Assembly (NCBI RefSeq): GCF_014905175.1
Contig: NC_057790.1
Location: 10,044,001-10,108,000 of the forward strand
Reading direction: 5' to 3'
DNA length: 64,000 bases
Source: Aphidius gifuensis
Taxonomy: Eukaryota > Arthropoda > Insecta > Hymenoptera > Braconidae
The notes beneath the pieces are model-generated. The model had not been told where the DNA came from, did no database searches, and saw only the letters and a program-made list of their open reading frames with translations. Below, one piece after another: positions 11,541 to 21,493 of this stretch; the stretch's first letter is position 1, and each line of letters begins with the position of its first letter. The position numbers were made by a program, and so were the translations under genes.

Positions 11541-11880
11541 GATCCCGAGTGGAAATCTGGTCAGGCTAGCCTGATTTGACTTCAAGTCTTGATTGAGACT
11601 TGATCAATGTTCCCTTAACACTGGAAGCCTGATCGAAATTTGATCAATATTTGATCAAGATGCTTGATTAAGGATAACTCGATCAAGATTGGATCAAGGA
11701 ACCCTTAGCTCATCCTTATTAAGGCCAGCCTGATCAAAAATTGATCAAGGAAACCTTAACTTATCCTTAATAAGGCCAGCCTGATCAAGAATTGATGAAG
11801 AAAACCTTAACTTCTCTTTATTAAGGCCAGCCTGATCAAAGAACTTCTTCAAAAAAATTGCCTAGCTTAGATACATGAAA
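11541..11880. repeat. 51-bp tandem repeat
   Basis: Three clear copies of a unit beginning AAGGCCAGCCTGATCA start at 11721, 11772 and 11823 (period 51). A diverged run of GATCAA/TTGATC motifs upstream from about 11560 belongs to the same family. Many short TTGATCAA palindromes. Confidence 0.8.
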
Positions 11881-11937
11881 ATCTTGTGAGACTAATAAAT
11901 ATTTTATTTTCCATTCAATGAACATGAAAAAGTTATT

Positions 11938-12300
11938 CAACCTGAAGAAGCTAGACCAAATTCACTGATGATTTTTGATGATATATCTACAGAAAAACAA
12001 GATAATGTTCGGGCATTTTTTCGCATGGGTAGACATTAAGCAGTTGATAGTTTTTATTTATCTCAGACCTATGCTCACATACCTAAACATTTGGTGCGAG
12101 ATAATGCCAATTTTTTTGTACTTTTTCGTCAAGATGAAAGAAGTTTGAAGCATATATACAATGATCATGTAAATACTGACATGGAATGTTTAAAATTCCG
12201 CAATATATGCTCGACATGTTGGAATAAAGATAAATATGGATTTCTTGTGATTGACAAAGATAGTGACATTAATAATGGCTGATACAGGAGAGGTTTTGAT
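11938..12300 (+). pseudogene. Polinton packaging ATPase, C-terminal half
   Basis: The frame begins near 11938 and contains a Walker B-type strand LMIFDDI, then FYLSQTYAHIPKHLVRDNAN, LFRQDERSLKHIYNDHVNTD, a CSTCW pair and YGFLVIDKDSDINNG. This is the A32/FtsK-like DNA-packaging ATPase layout of Polintons. The Walker A half is absent, apparently lost with the repeat block to the left. In-frame stops occur after FFRMGRH and after NNG. Confidence 0.72.
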
Positions 12301-12409
12301 TGTTATATAAACATTACCAACGATTCTGCTAAAAATAGAGTTTCTCCCTCTGCTACCACCACTGGAACATCTACTATCTAAAAAACAATATCAGATAATT
12401 TCGAGTAAT

Positions 12410-12640
12410 ATTGTACGATATATAGTAAAAATTTCAAGATAAAAGACAGTAGGATTGTGTACTGTGAACTGTCAACAGCATCTACCATGAAGCATACAAA
12501 CTTACATGCTGAAAAATCACTATTGCATGAAATTAAAAAAGCAAGTGACTCTATACGACGTAAACATAAATTAATTAAATATGGTCGAGTTGAAAATGAA
12601 AGAATAACAAGTAAGGTGTTAGGACCTGAAATATCGTAGC
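12410..12640 (+). pseudogene. Small Polinton ORF, helical, downstream of ATPase
   Basis: From an ATG at 12457 a 60-codon frame contains LHAEKSLLHEIKKASDSIRR and VENERITSKVLGPE, rich in charged helical residues. A short helical ORF next to the ATPase is common in insect Polintons; no function is known to me. It ends at a TAG near 12637. Earlier codons between 12300 and 12410 give no clear frame. Confidence 0.45.
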
Positions 12641-12763
12641 CGAGTTATTTACTGGACATTTGTATTTTGCTCTATAAAATAATCCTGCTCGATATATGAT
12701 TAATTAGACCCAATTGACCCTTCTCACTTAAGAAAACAATAGGTGGGTTTGGGAAGACAGACG

Positions 12764-12996
12764 CGTAATTTAGAGAGAATAATTGACACCTTAAATGAAC
12801 ACGAAAATGAACAGACTTAATTTCCTATGAATTAATAAAATATTAAAACGCTCGAAATCTACTTAAAACAAAGGCCCAACGTAATTTAGAGAGAATAATT
12901 GACACCTTAAATGAACACGAAAATGAACAGACTTAATTTCCTATGAATTAATAAAATATTAAAACGCTCGAAATCTACTTAAAACAAAGGCCCAAC
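12764..12996. repeat. 116-bp tandem duplication
   Basis: Two essentially identical copies start with CGTAATTTAGAGAGAATAAT at 12764 and 12880 and end with CAAAGGCCCAACG. No coding content seen in the surrounding 12640-13250 stretch. Confidence 0.93.
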
Positions 12997-13254
12997 GCGT
13001 CGATAATATAGAGAGAGAAATAAAGTTAAATGACGGAGTCAGTGACTAGGAATATTAAAGAAACGACCCGTCAATTAAATATTACGCGACCCGGTGAGTA
13101 ATCAACTAGATTGAGAAGTAATCTAGTTGATAAAAATAAATGAAACACTGACTCTACATTTACGTAATTATTACACTTGATAATCGCCGAGAATCTACTC
13201 AAAATTACACTGATACAAAACATGAACAAACACTCAAAATAAAATTAATAATTA

Positions 13255-14443
13255 TTAGGTGAAGAGGCTTATAGGTGAAGAGAGAGATGGAGAAGAAATA
13301 GAATATAATAGTGAGAGTGAGAAAGAGAATAAACTAGAAGTAAGGGATGAGCGGAATATAAGAATGAATGAAAGAGTGGCAGAGCATGTAATGAATGGGG
13401 AGATAAGGAAAGAAGAAATGTAAAGAGCATTGAAAAAAATGAAAACAGGGAAAGCACCGGGGGAGGATGGGCTGCAGGTAGAATTTTTATATTCAATGAC
13501 GGAAGAGAGGAGGGAGAAATTAAGAAAAATATTTAATAAAATATGGAATAAAGGGGTAATACACGGAGAGAAATCCGCAGCAAATAATGCTGTAGAGTAT
13601 CAAACAAATTTTACTGTAGTCTACTGGAAATTGAGAAGTTGCGTGGGGAGGCCACCAGGATCGACTAGAATTTCCTACTACACTACAGTAATTTTAATCA
13701 AAACAAAACAAAAAAACGTCACAAAAAATTAAATAAAACCTTATTATTTAAACATCAGAATGAAAATGTAACGTGTTTATGAATTTTAAAAAAATAAATC
13801 ATTTTATAATTTTCATGTGTTTCACCGTATTTTAATTTAAATTCATGAATAAAATAAAAACAATAAACTTTTTTAGAAGAGGTTAGGAACACACTTGATT
13901 TCCAATAAATATTCGTGTCATCTGGCGGGAAAACCTGCTGTACACTACAGTAATTTCTGGCATAAAGTATACCATTAACTCGAGACTTCCAAAAATTCCG
14001 GTAGACTACAGTAAAAAATTTAGATGAAATATAATAATAATCATTATAATAAGTGGGAATTAGTCGCTTTAATGACGTCAGCTATGATTTTTACGATACC
14101 ACTACAGTAATATTTGGTGCGGATTTCTCTCCGTGTACCGGAGGAATAGGAAATGGCACTAATATATCCAATATTTAAAGAAGGAGACATAAACGAAACA
14201 AGCAATTAAGGGGGGGGGTGTGTAATGCGGGATATAAATTAATGACAAATATAATAACAAGAAGAATGAATAATTGGTTGGAAAAAGGAATGAAAATAAA
14301 TGAAAATCAGGCGGGTTATAGAAGCAAGAGAGGAACGATGGATCATATATTTGTGTTAAATTCTATCATTGGGGAAAAACTGAAAAAGAAAGGGGGGAAA
14401 TTGAATATAGCATTTATAGATTTTAGAAAAGCGTTTGACTGTA
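13255..14443 (+). pseudogene. Non-LTR reverse transcriptase fragment
   Basis: A plus-strand frame from about 13255 (GEEIEYNSES) has a stop near 13422, then KMKTGKAPGEDGLQ and IFNKIWNKGVI up to 13560. After the MITE it resumes with EMALIYPIFKEGD, CNAGYKLMTNIITRRMN, NENQAGYRSKRGTMDHIF and the first RT Asp motif NIAFIDFRKAFD. The frame ends at 14443 directly against Polinton integrase sequence, so the YxDD part and 3' end are missing. Unlike the usual 5' truncation, this copy is 3'-deleted, implying a later deletion or recombination. Confidence 0.78.
13562..14135. mobile_element. 574-bp MITE with 17-bp terminal inverted repeats and TA duplication
   Basis: Ends are CACGGAGAGAAATCCGC and its exact reverse complement, flanked by TA at 13560-13561 and 14136-14137. 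It interrupts the non-LTR reverse transcriptase frame (…KGVI / …EE), which reads on across it. Inside, ACTACAGTAAT-type motifs recur in both orientations near each end. No ORF. The TA duplication suggests mobilisation by a Tc1/mariner-type transposase. Confidence 0.9.
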
Positions 14444-14445
14444 CC

Positions 14446-15236
14446 ATTTGCTGTACCATTCAAAACAAAAAGTGCAAAAGATGTTATTGCAGCAATGAAA
14501 TTTGTGTTCCTAAAAGGTTGATATCCACAAAAAACATTTACATGTCGATCAAGGAAAAGAATTTTACAACAGTGAATTTAAAAATCTCATGTAAGAATAT
14601 AATATAAATATGTACTCAACATATAGTACTTTAAAAGCAAGTATAGTTAAAAGGTTCAATAGAACCCTGAAAAATCGAATGTGGAAAAGATTTACTTTCC
14701 AAGGCAGTTATAAATGGTTGACTATACTTCCTGAATTGATCAGAAATTATAATAATACAAAGCACAGAACTATAAAAATGTAACTAAAAAATGTAACTAA
14801 AAACGATAAAAAGGATATATTGAGGGGAATATATCATGATCAAAATTCAATGTTTTGTGTCACATCAAAGTTGAAAAAAAAATTTAAAATTGGTGATAAA
14901 GTGCGAATAAGTAAATATAAAAAAATTTTCGAAAAAGGTTACACTCCCATTTGGACAACTGACGTTTTAACAATCTCAAAAGTATTGAATACAATACCGA
15001 TAACTTACAAGCTTGCTGACTATCAAGATAACAATGTTGGAGGATGTTTTTATCAAGAAGAACTGAGCCCAGTACGCTATCCAGATATATATCTTGTCGA
15101 AAAATTTTTAAAAAAACGTAAAAATAAAGTACTTGTCAGATGGTTAGGTTTTGATTTTGAACATGATACATGGGAAAATGAATCAGAATTAAGAAGAATT
15201 ATATTTACAATGTATATACTATATACTATATAGGTA
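14446..15236 (+). pseudogene. Polinton integrase with C-terminal chromodomain
   Basis: The frame enters at VPFKTKSAKDVIAAM, then shifts, and continues with HVDQGKEFYNSEFKNL (second catalytic Asp), YSTYSTLKASIVKRFNRTL, GSYKWLTILPELIRNYNNTK, FKIGDKVRISKYK and, from about residue 85 of the last frame, a chromodomain YLVEKFLKKRKNKVLVRWLG with FDFEHDTWENE. The third acidic position, before RFNRT, is Lys. In-frame stops follow KNL and TIKM. The N-terminus is cut off by the non-LTR fragment. The family cuts and joins the element ends into host DNA. This copy could not be active. Confidence 0.82.
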
Positions 15237-15657
15237 TAAGTGTTTTCTAATGACAAATTATAACGAAATGAATTTTTCAAATGTAATTTATTTAGGCTCA
15301 GGCCTATTTTCTAATAATACAACTTGATTATTTTCTCCAATACATTGCAATGTTGAAACTCTTTTTTTAATACCATTTTTGACACTGAAAATCTGAATTT
15401 TCCATAAAAGCTAATTTATACTGCCCACAACACAGTGAAGAAAAAAATTTGAATAGTAAACTTTTTCAAATATTTATGTAACAACGGAAGTTTTCAAAGA
15501 CTTTTATTGTTAACTTATACAACACGATAGAAAATGAGCTCACTCCATATTTTTTTTTGTCGTGGATTGACCAAGATGAATAAGGCCACAATGCGAATTT
15601 GGTTCTTTTTTATTGAAGCAAAGTATACAAAATATGGATGGTCGAAAATTATTTTTT
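15237..15657. other. Short non-coding tail between integrase and right inverted repeat
   Basis: AT-rich, with no recognisable frame or structure. It separates the integrase end from the inner tip of the right inverted repeat. Confidence 0.5.
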
Positions 15658-16797
15658 TTACGGAGGCTAGGAGCCGAAAGGCTCAGCCGCAGTATTGGAT
15701 TTATCCCCCCAAAAAAAAAAAACGTTCATAACTTCTAAACTAATTGTCGTAAAGACTTCGGATTTGGCTCAAAAGAAGCGGTTCTGGAAATTCTATCGCC
15801 CCTAATAAAAAAAAACATTATCTATTCGGCCATTTTTTTTTCCCAAAAATACTATTCGTACGATAAAAATTCATTTGAAAAAGTTATAGAATTTTGAAAA
15901 ACGAGTATTTTAAGCCTAATATGAAACCTCTGCGACTACTCTATTTTGAGTTATAGCTCGTGGATTGGTGGTCAAAAGTTTTCATTTTTTAGGCAAACGA
16001 TAACTCATGATGAAATGGTATTAGAGACTTCATGTTAGGCTTAAAACATGCGTATTCAAAAGTTCTATCGCCTCTCCGAAAAAATTTCGATCTATGAATC
16101 ATATTTTTCATAAAAATTAAAAAAAAACCGTTTTTTTTCTTTTTAAATTTAGTTTTTTTAAAAAAGAAAGTGACTGAACAGATAATGCTCTTTCTCAGGA
16201 AGGGCGATGGAGTTTCAGAAGACGCGTTGTTTGAGCCTAATACGAAGTCTCTACTACAATTTTATCAAAAGTTATTGCATTCCTAGTTTTCGAGTAATTT
16301 CTGAAAAACGCTCTAACTTTCGACAAAATCGTCCTAGATACTTTATATAAGACTCAAAAAGCATGTGTGGTAAAATCCTACAACTTTTAGTCGAAACTTT
16401 TTTCAAAAAAAATTATAGTTTTCATAAAATAGTAAAAAATAGAGATTTTGAAATATTTTTGTCTCTTTTGTTTCGAAAATAGAAAAAAATTGACTATTGG
16501 AATTAGGATAAACTCCTTAAGGGGCGATAGAGTTTTAAAAACCACGTTTTTTGAGCTTAATATGAAGTAATTCCGTTGATTATAACAGAAGTTATAGCTT
16601 GCCTTAACTTGAACGAAAAAAAAAAAAAAAAAATCGATTTTCAGAAAAATAAAAAAAAATGTACTATTATTTATTGTTACTTTTAAAACCCATTTAAGAG
16701 ATAAAATTTAACACGGCCCTAGCAGGAGTATTGAAAAGTTTTAATTTTCAACGGTAACGCGGGCTACACGCCCCAACAAACGTTACCAGATCTTTTT
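15658..16797 (-). repeat. Right long inverted repeat of the Polinton
   Basis: It opens with TTTACGGAGGCTAGGAGCC and CGTTCATAACTT, the reverse complement of the inner end of the left repeat. It holds diverged module cores in both orientations (AGGGCGATGGAGTTTCAGAA near 16200, AGGGGCGATAGAGTTTT near 16520, inverted GTTCTATCGCCTCT near 16060). Its outer tip, 16700-16797, ends in CGTTACCAGATCT, whose reverse complement recurs at 20737 and, with variation, at 21157. About 1.14 kb. Confidence 0.72.
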
Positions 16798-16884
16798 TTG
16801 TATCATTTTCAATAATGAATCCATTTTATTTTGATACAATTCTAGATAAACCAGCCACGATGTGATTACAAAGATTTTTTCACA

Positions 16885-17600
16885 TTGAGTTATATTTTTT
16901 TGGGTGAGACACCACCGAATAGAGTCGATTCTAAAGGACCTGGCGCAATGCATCATGCCAGGTTTCTTTCCAAAGCAATATATTGTTTGAAAATGTTTTT
17001 GTTCCGTAAACAATTACCTTTGAAGGTTTCCGAGCAACGTGCTTTTCGGCAAATTTGTATATTTTTTTGTAAAGTTTTATATTCAATCATGGTTTAATGC
17101 TCCACTGGCAATTGAAGCAGCAAATCATGATTTTACATTATTACAAAATTTGATTGAATTTGAAAAACCAAATAAAAAAATTTCTAAGATGGTACAGTTA
17201 ACATGATTAAAGCACATGTGGTACTGCTCAGAAGAATTAATTGGCCTAGCACTTTTTGATGATGATGTAACCTATGAAATGAAAAAAAAAAAAAAATGAT
17301 AAAAGCTACCCTTGAAAGGAGCAAGGACACGGATTATTCCAAGTGACTAGTAATAGATGAAGAAAATATAAAAGATTTATTAACACAAGATCTTAATGGC
17401 TTTGTTTCTTAAAAATCATTGATTATTTCTAAACAGTTTGATTTGTCACATGATTTTTGAAACGTGATTCAACTGAATGGCAAGAAGATCCTGATTATCA
17501 AGTGGCCAGAAAAGTATTTTGTTGTTTAGAGGTGGTTAATGATTCAGCTGAAAGGGGTGTTGCACTCGTTAAAACCTCAAATCAATGTGGTTCGAGTCGT
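16885..17600 (+). pseudogene. Uncharacterised arthropod transposon-type protein, broken
   Basis: A plus-strand frame reads GPGAMHHARFLSKAIYCLKM, then SWFNAPLAIEAANHD, LKHMWYCSEELIGLALFDDD, VIDEENIKDLL and finally LEVVNDSAERGVAL near 17570. The motif series (P-x-M-H-x-A-R-[FW], a WY[LC]SEE segment, VND[ST]AERGV) recurs in a group of uncharacterised arthropod proteins linked to repeats; I cannot name it. At least four stops or frame changes (near 17096, 17204, 17350, 17410). It lies between two facing copies of the Polinton-type repeat tip. Confidence 0.5.
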
Positions 17601-17659
17601 CACACAGCGGTTCATCGGGTCATCTCTGGGCCTACAATTCATTTGTATTTCATTTTATA

Positions 17660-20362
17660 TTTCTAAATCATGAAAAAAAGAACCCTAAAATTATGGGGTA
17701 AATGTCACGCTTTTTTTATCTGTCAAAAAAGCTATAAAACTAGACCAAGAAATAAAATGAATATATAATTTAAAGTTTCTATTTTGTTAAGGTTACAACA
17801 TATTTTTCAAAATGTATTATTTTATCGAGAAACGTGTGAGTCTCACATCTGGTGAACAACGGCGGTAACGTGTTTAGTTTTATAGAATTATACAGAATAG
17901 TTATTTTGAATTAATACTATATTTTTTTTTTGTACCAAAAAGTTCGTTACATTAAATTAACACTTTTTATTTAAAAAATTTTTCGGTAAAATCACTTTTT
18001 TTCGGCCCGATTTTATCTGATGATGGATTTTTCTCGAAAAATATAACTCCAATCAAAAAAATTTTATTTAAAAAAAGTGGGGTCAGACAAAATCATACAA
18101 AAAAAAAAAAAGAAAAATTCAAACAATTAAAAAATGGTGGAGTTAGAAATATGAAGAAAGTTTCGAGAAAAAAAAAGATTTTTCCGAAAAAATTTTATCC
18201 AGAAAGTGTTAGTCCTGATGTAAACAATTTTTTAATACAAAAAAAAAACACACCTAACCTAAAAAAAAACTATGTTCATACTTCGAACTCCACCATTTTG
18301 AACTTTAGAACCAAATTTTTTTTTTGTTTTCGTGTCTGTCTTCCTGAGCCCTACAACTTGTCTTCGAATTATTCTTCAATTGAGGACATATTTTTCGAGA
18401 AAAATCGATCAACAGATAAAATCGGGCCATTTTGAATTTTTTTATTTTCTTGTTCTATGTTCCTCTTTAAACCCTACAACTTTTTTTTTGAATCATTTCT
18501 CAATTCAAGCCATATATTTCCAGAAAAATCCATTATCAGATTGAAAGGGGACAGTCTGTATAATAATATTCAACTTTTTTACGTTAAAATGTTTTATTTC
18601 TAAAATGCCAGATATTGATTTCTCTTCAATACATGATCTTCCACATTCCGATGTAAATATTTTTTTTTTTTCTGTAAATTTAAATGAGTAAAAAAAAAAA
18701 AAAAATTATTTTCAAATTTTTTTTCAAGAAACGTCAACCGCGACCTTAAGAAATAATTTTAAAATTTTGGAAAAATTCACAGAATTACATCTTTTCATAG
18801 AAAACATGAATTTTAGTGGAAGGACGCGAAAAAAAAAATCCGTTTCTTTTGGACCACCCTAATGTCGATGTCACTGAGAAAGTAGCTAACAACTGACTGT
18901 CTCTAGTCCCAGTTGCCATTGGTCAGCTTCAAGAGCTGGCTGACGACTGGCAATAAATTGCCCAAATTTCCAGCGCTCACCAGTTTTATGAACCGATTAG
19001 GCCTACTCTTGTTTTCCCAGTTTCTCGACGGTCTGTGCTTATAGCTCATGTAGCTCTTTGGCGGGAGTGTCAAAGTCAAGATGCCACTAAGACTACTCAC
19101 AAACTAGCGGTATTTGTTATCTTCAAGTCAGTGTTGATTTTTCGCATGGCGATAGACCGATAACCATTCACGGATCTCGACTATTATTATATACATCACA
19201 GAAAGCACAAGATCTGCCAAATCTCGTTACAATGGAGTTAAAGAGATTCTTATTTGCACCTTTACAACGAGCGAAATGGCATTATTCTTTACCGATAAAA
19301 GTGATCATGAGGCTGTATGTAATTCATCAATTGTTAAAAACGAAAAAAAATCAAATAAAATTGAATAAATACACTGCTTATGTATGAAAAACAAAGAAAA
19401 AACTTGAAACGATTCGATCAAAAATAGTTTTGATTTGCATTTTGCAATTTTTTGAAAAAAATTATCAGGAAAAACATATAATTTTAATTTTTATAGTAGT
19501 AAAGAGTTAGGAACTCACTATGTCTGAAAATCGAAAAAAGAAAGTGATTCATTAAAAAAAAACTGTCATCAGAAATGATTTCAATTTGCACTTTCGAAAA
19601 TCTATGCTGGTTCGTAAAAACATAAAAAACAAAATCCTTTTTGATCTCGTGGATTCAATTATCAAGATAAAAATATAACGTGGTGTTTTTTGATAAATTG
19701 AACCCTTTTTATTAAATAAAAAGAAACAAAACTAGAAAATATAGAATCGAAAATAATTTTTATTTTCATTTTAAAGGATCCAAGAAGGTATGTGGAAATT
19801 TAGTGAAAGAATCGGAATGCTTTTCAATCTAGTAGCTTGGATATTCAAGAAAAGAATATAAAATAGTGGGTTCTCGAAAAAAATAAACTTTTTTAAAGGC
19901 CACTTCAATGCATGATTTTTTCAAAAAAAGATTGATATAAACCATGAGCAAAGTGAACCTGAAAGTGTCGATAATTATTTGGATAAATATATTGAGGAGA
20001 TAAATCATTTATTTGTAAAGTGAATAATATCGTAATTTTAGAATGTCACTATTGAATTTGCTAGTAGTATATAGTTATACGGGTTTTGGATGAAGAAATA
20101 ATTCGATTAATAATTTGATAACAGCGGGGTTCCACTTATTAATTCAATTTGAGAGTCATGCTAGCAAGGGGTATCGCGCAATACAGAAAAATTACAGACA
20201 AATTACAGAAAATTTGGCAATAATTTTGAAATCATAAAAAAAATATTCTCTTTTGAGCAAGAGCAATGGCATGGGCAGTTTGACTAATTCATCGGTTTTA
20301 TAAGGTGTGCGGGTAATCTTACCTATAGAGGTAGTATTTTCTTTATAATCGGTTCTAGTGTC
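17660..20362. repeat. Non-coding AT-rich stretch with diverged tandem and inverted repeats
   Basis: At 18330-18545 two tandem copies of about 115 bp share CCCTACAACTT, GAATTATT/GAATCATT and AGAAAAATC. The second copy is the reverse complement, diverged, of 18010-18050 (TGATGGATTTTTCTCGAAAA). At 19360-19900 loosely similar ~170-bp stretches repeat. A GC-richer patch at 18850-19300 has no frame I can identify. Confidence 0.45.
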
Positions 20363-20610
20363 GATAAAGATGGGACGCCGGTATTATCTTGTTGAAACTT
20401 AAAGAAAATTCAGAAGCTCCGTGGTCTGGAGGTCTATGGCAGTTGACCACATTAGCAAAAGACTGGCATTTTTTGAAACAGAAACTTGAAAAAAATATAA
20501 AGTTCTCTAGTATTTTGCTTTCCTGGGCAACTGCCTTGATCCTCTACGTCACAGAGCTTCTTAATTTTCTCCAAGTTTCAACAAGTTAACTCCGAAGTCC
20601 CATCTTAATC
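20363..20610. repeat. Hairpin MITE-like inverted repeat
   Basis: Arms of about 58 bp, 20363-20420 (GATAAAGATGGGAC to TCAGAAGCTC) and 20553-20610 (GAGCTTCTTAATTTTC to GTCCCATCTTAATC), are imperfect reverse complements around about 130 bp of loop. No coding content. Confidence 0.7.
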
Positions 20611-20736
20611 GTCATTAGAGCATTTTTTAAAGTTTCTGGTAAAGTAAATGAAAAAAAGTAGGCAAGAACGATTGAAGAAATATAGTGTTTGTTCTACTCT
20701 GAACTGTCATCAGCACATAAATAAAAAAAAGATCTG

Positions 20737-21030
20737 GTAACGTTTGTTGGTGCGTGTGGCCTGCGTTACCCGTTGAAAATTAAAAATTTTCAATACTCCG
20801 GCTAGGGCCGTGGGTGTCTTAATTTCTCAGATATAATAAAATTATGGTTTTTTAAATAATTTTACGGTTCATTAATAATAATATTATTAAAAAAAAAAAT
20901 TTCATGTTTATTGTTTTTTTTTCTCAAAAAATATTGGAGATGGTAGAAAAAACCGACTATGCGGGCGATAGAGTTTTTTGCGACGCAAAATAAGATCCCG
21001 TTACAAATTCTCGGTTACATGGCAAAAAAG
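20737..21030 (+). repeat. Polinton-type terminal repeat fragment
   Basis: It starts AGATCTGGTAACGTTTGTTG and continues through CCGTTGAAAATTAAAA and CTAGGGCC, matching in reverse complement the outer tip at 16700-16797. One module core (GCGGGCGATAGAGTTTTTTG) follows at about 20960. It ends at an A-rich stretch. Confidence 0.75.
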
Positions 21031-21156
21031 ATTTTCCGAAAAAAAATCGACCAAAAAAATCACGACAAAAAAAATCTCGACAACAAAAATCATGACAGAA
21101 AAAGTTGAGAAAAAAAAGGTTGAACTGTACTTCTTTTAATTAACAGAAGTAATGTT

Positions 21157-21490
21157 AAAAAAGACCTGGTAACGATTGTTGGGGCGTGTGGCCCGCGTTA
21201 CCCGTTGAAAATTAAAAATTTCCAATACTCCGGCTAGGGCCATGATTATTTCAAATTATCGCTGAAATATAATTTAATGGTTTATCACCAATAACATTAC
21301 TCGAATGAAGGCTTTTTTTTGGAGCCTTATAAACATTTTATTTCAACTCTATGATGACATTTTTTGGTCCGTTTTTTTGATTTTTTTTTTGGCGAGTCAT
21401 AACTTTTGTTATAATCAAGATAGGGAATTCGTATTAGGCTCAAATTATGCGCCTTAAAAAAATCTAGTGACGGCATTGGGGTTTTTTTTT
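21157..21490 (+). repeat. Second Polinton-type terminal repeat fragment
   Basis: It begins AGACCTGGTAACGATTGTTG, a diverged version of the tip at 20737, and runs into an inverted module core (GTATTAGGCTCAAATTATGC near 21430). It abuts the 3' end of the hAT transposase. Between the two fragments, 21033-21150 is an A-rich repeat whose end matches 4690-4720 in reverse complement. Confidence 0.65.
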
Positions 21491-21493
21491 CTC

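Noticed and set aside
18151..18544. Overlapping Lys/Phe-rich frames of 70-94 codons
   Set aside because: They follow from A/T-rich tandem repeats and share no known motif.
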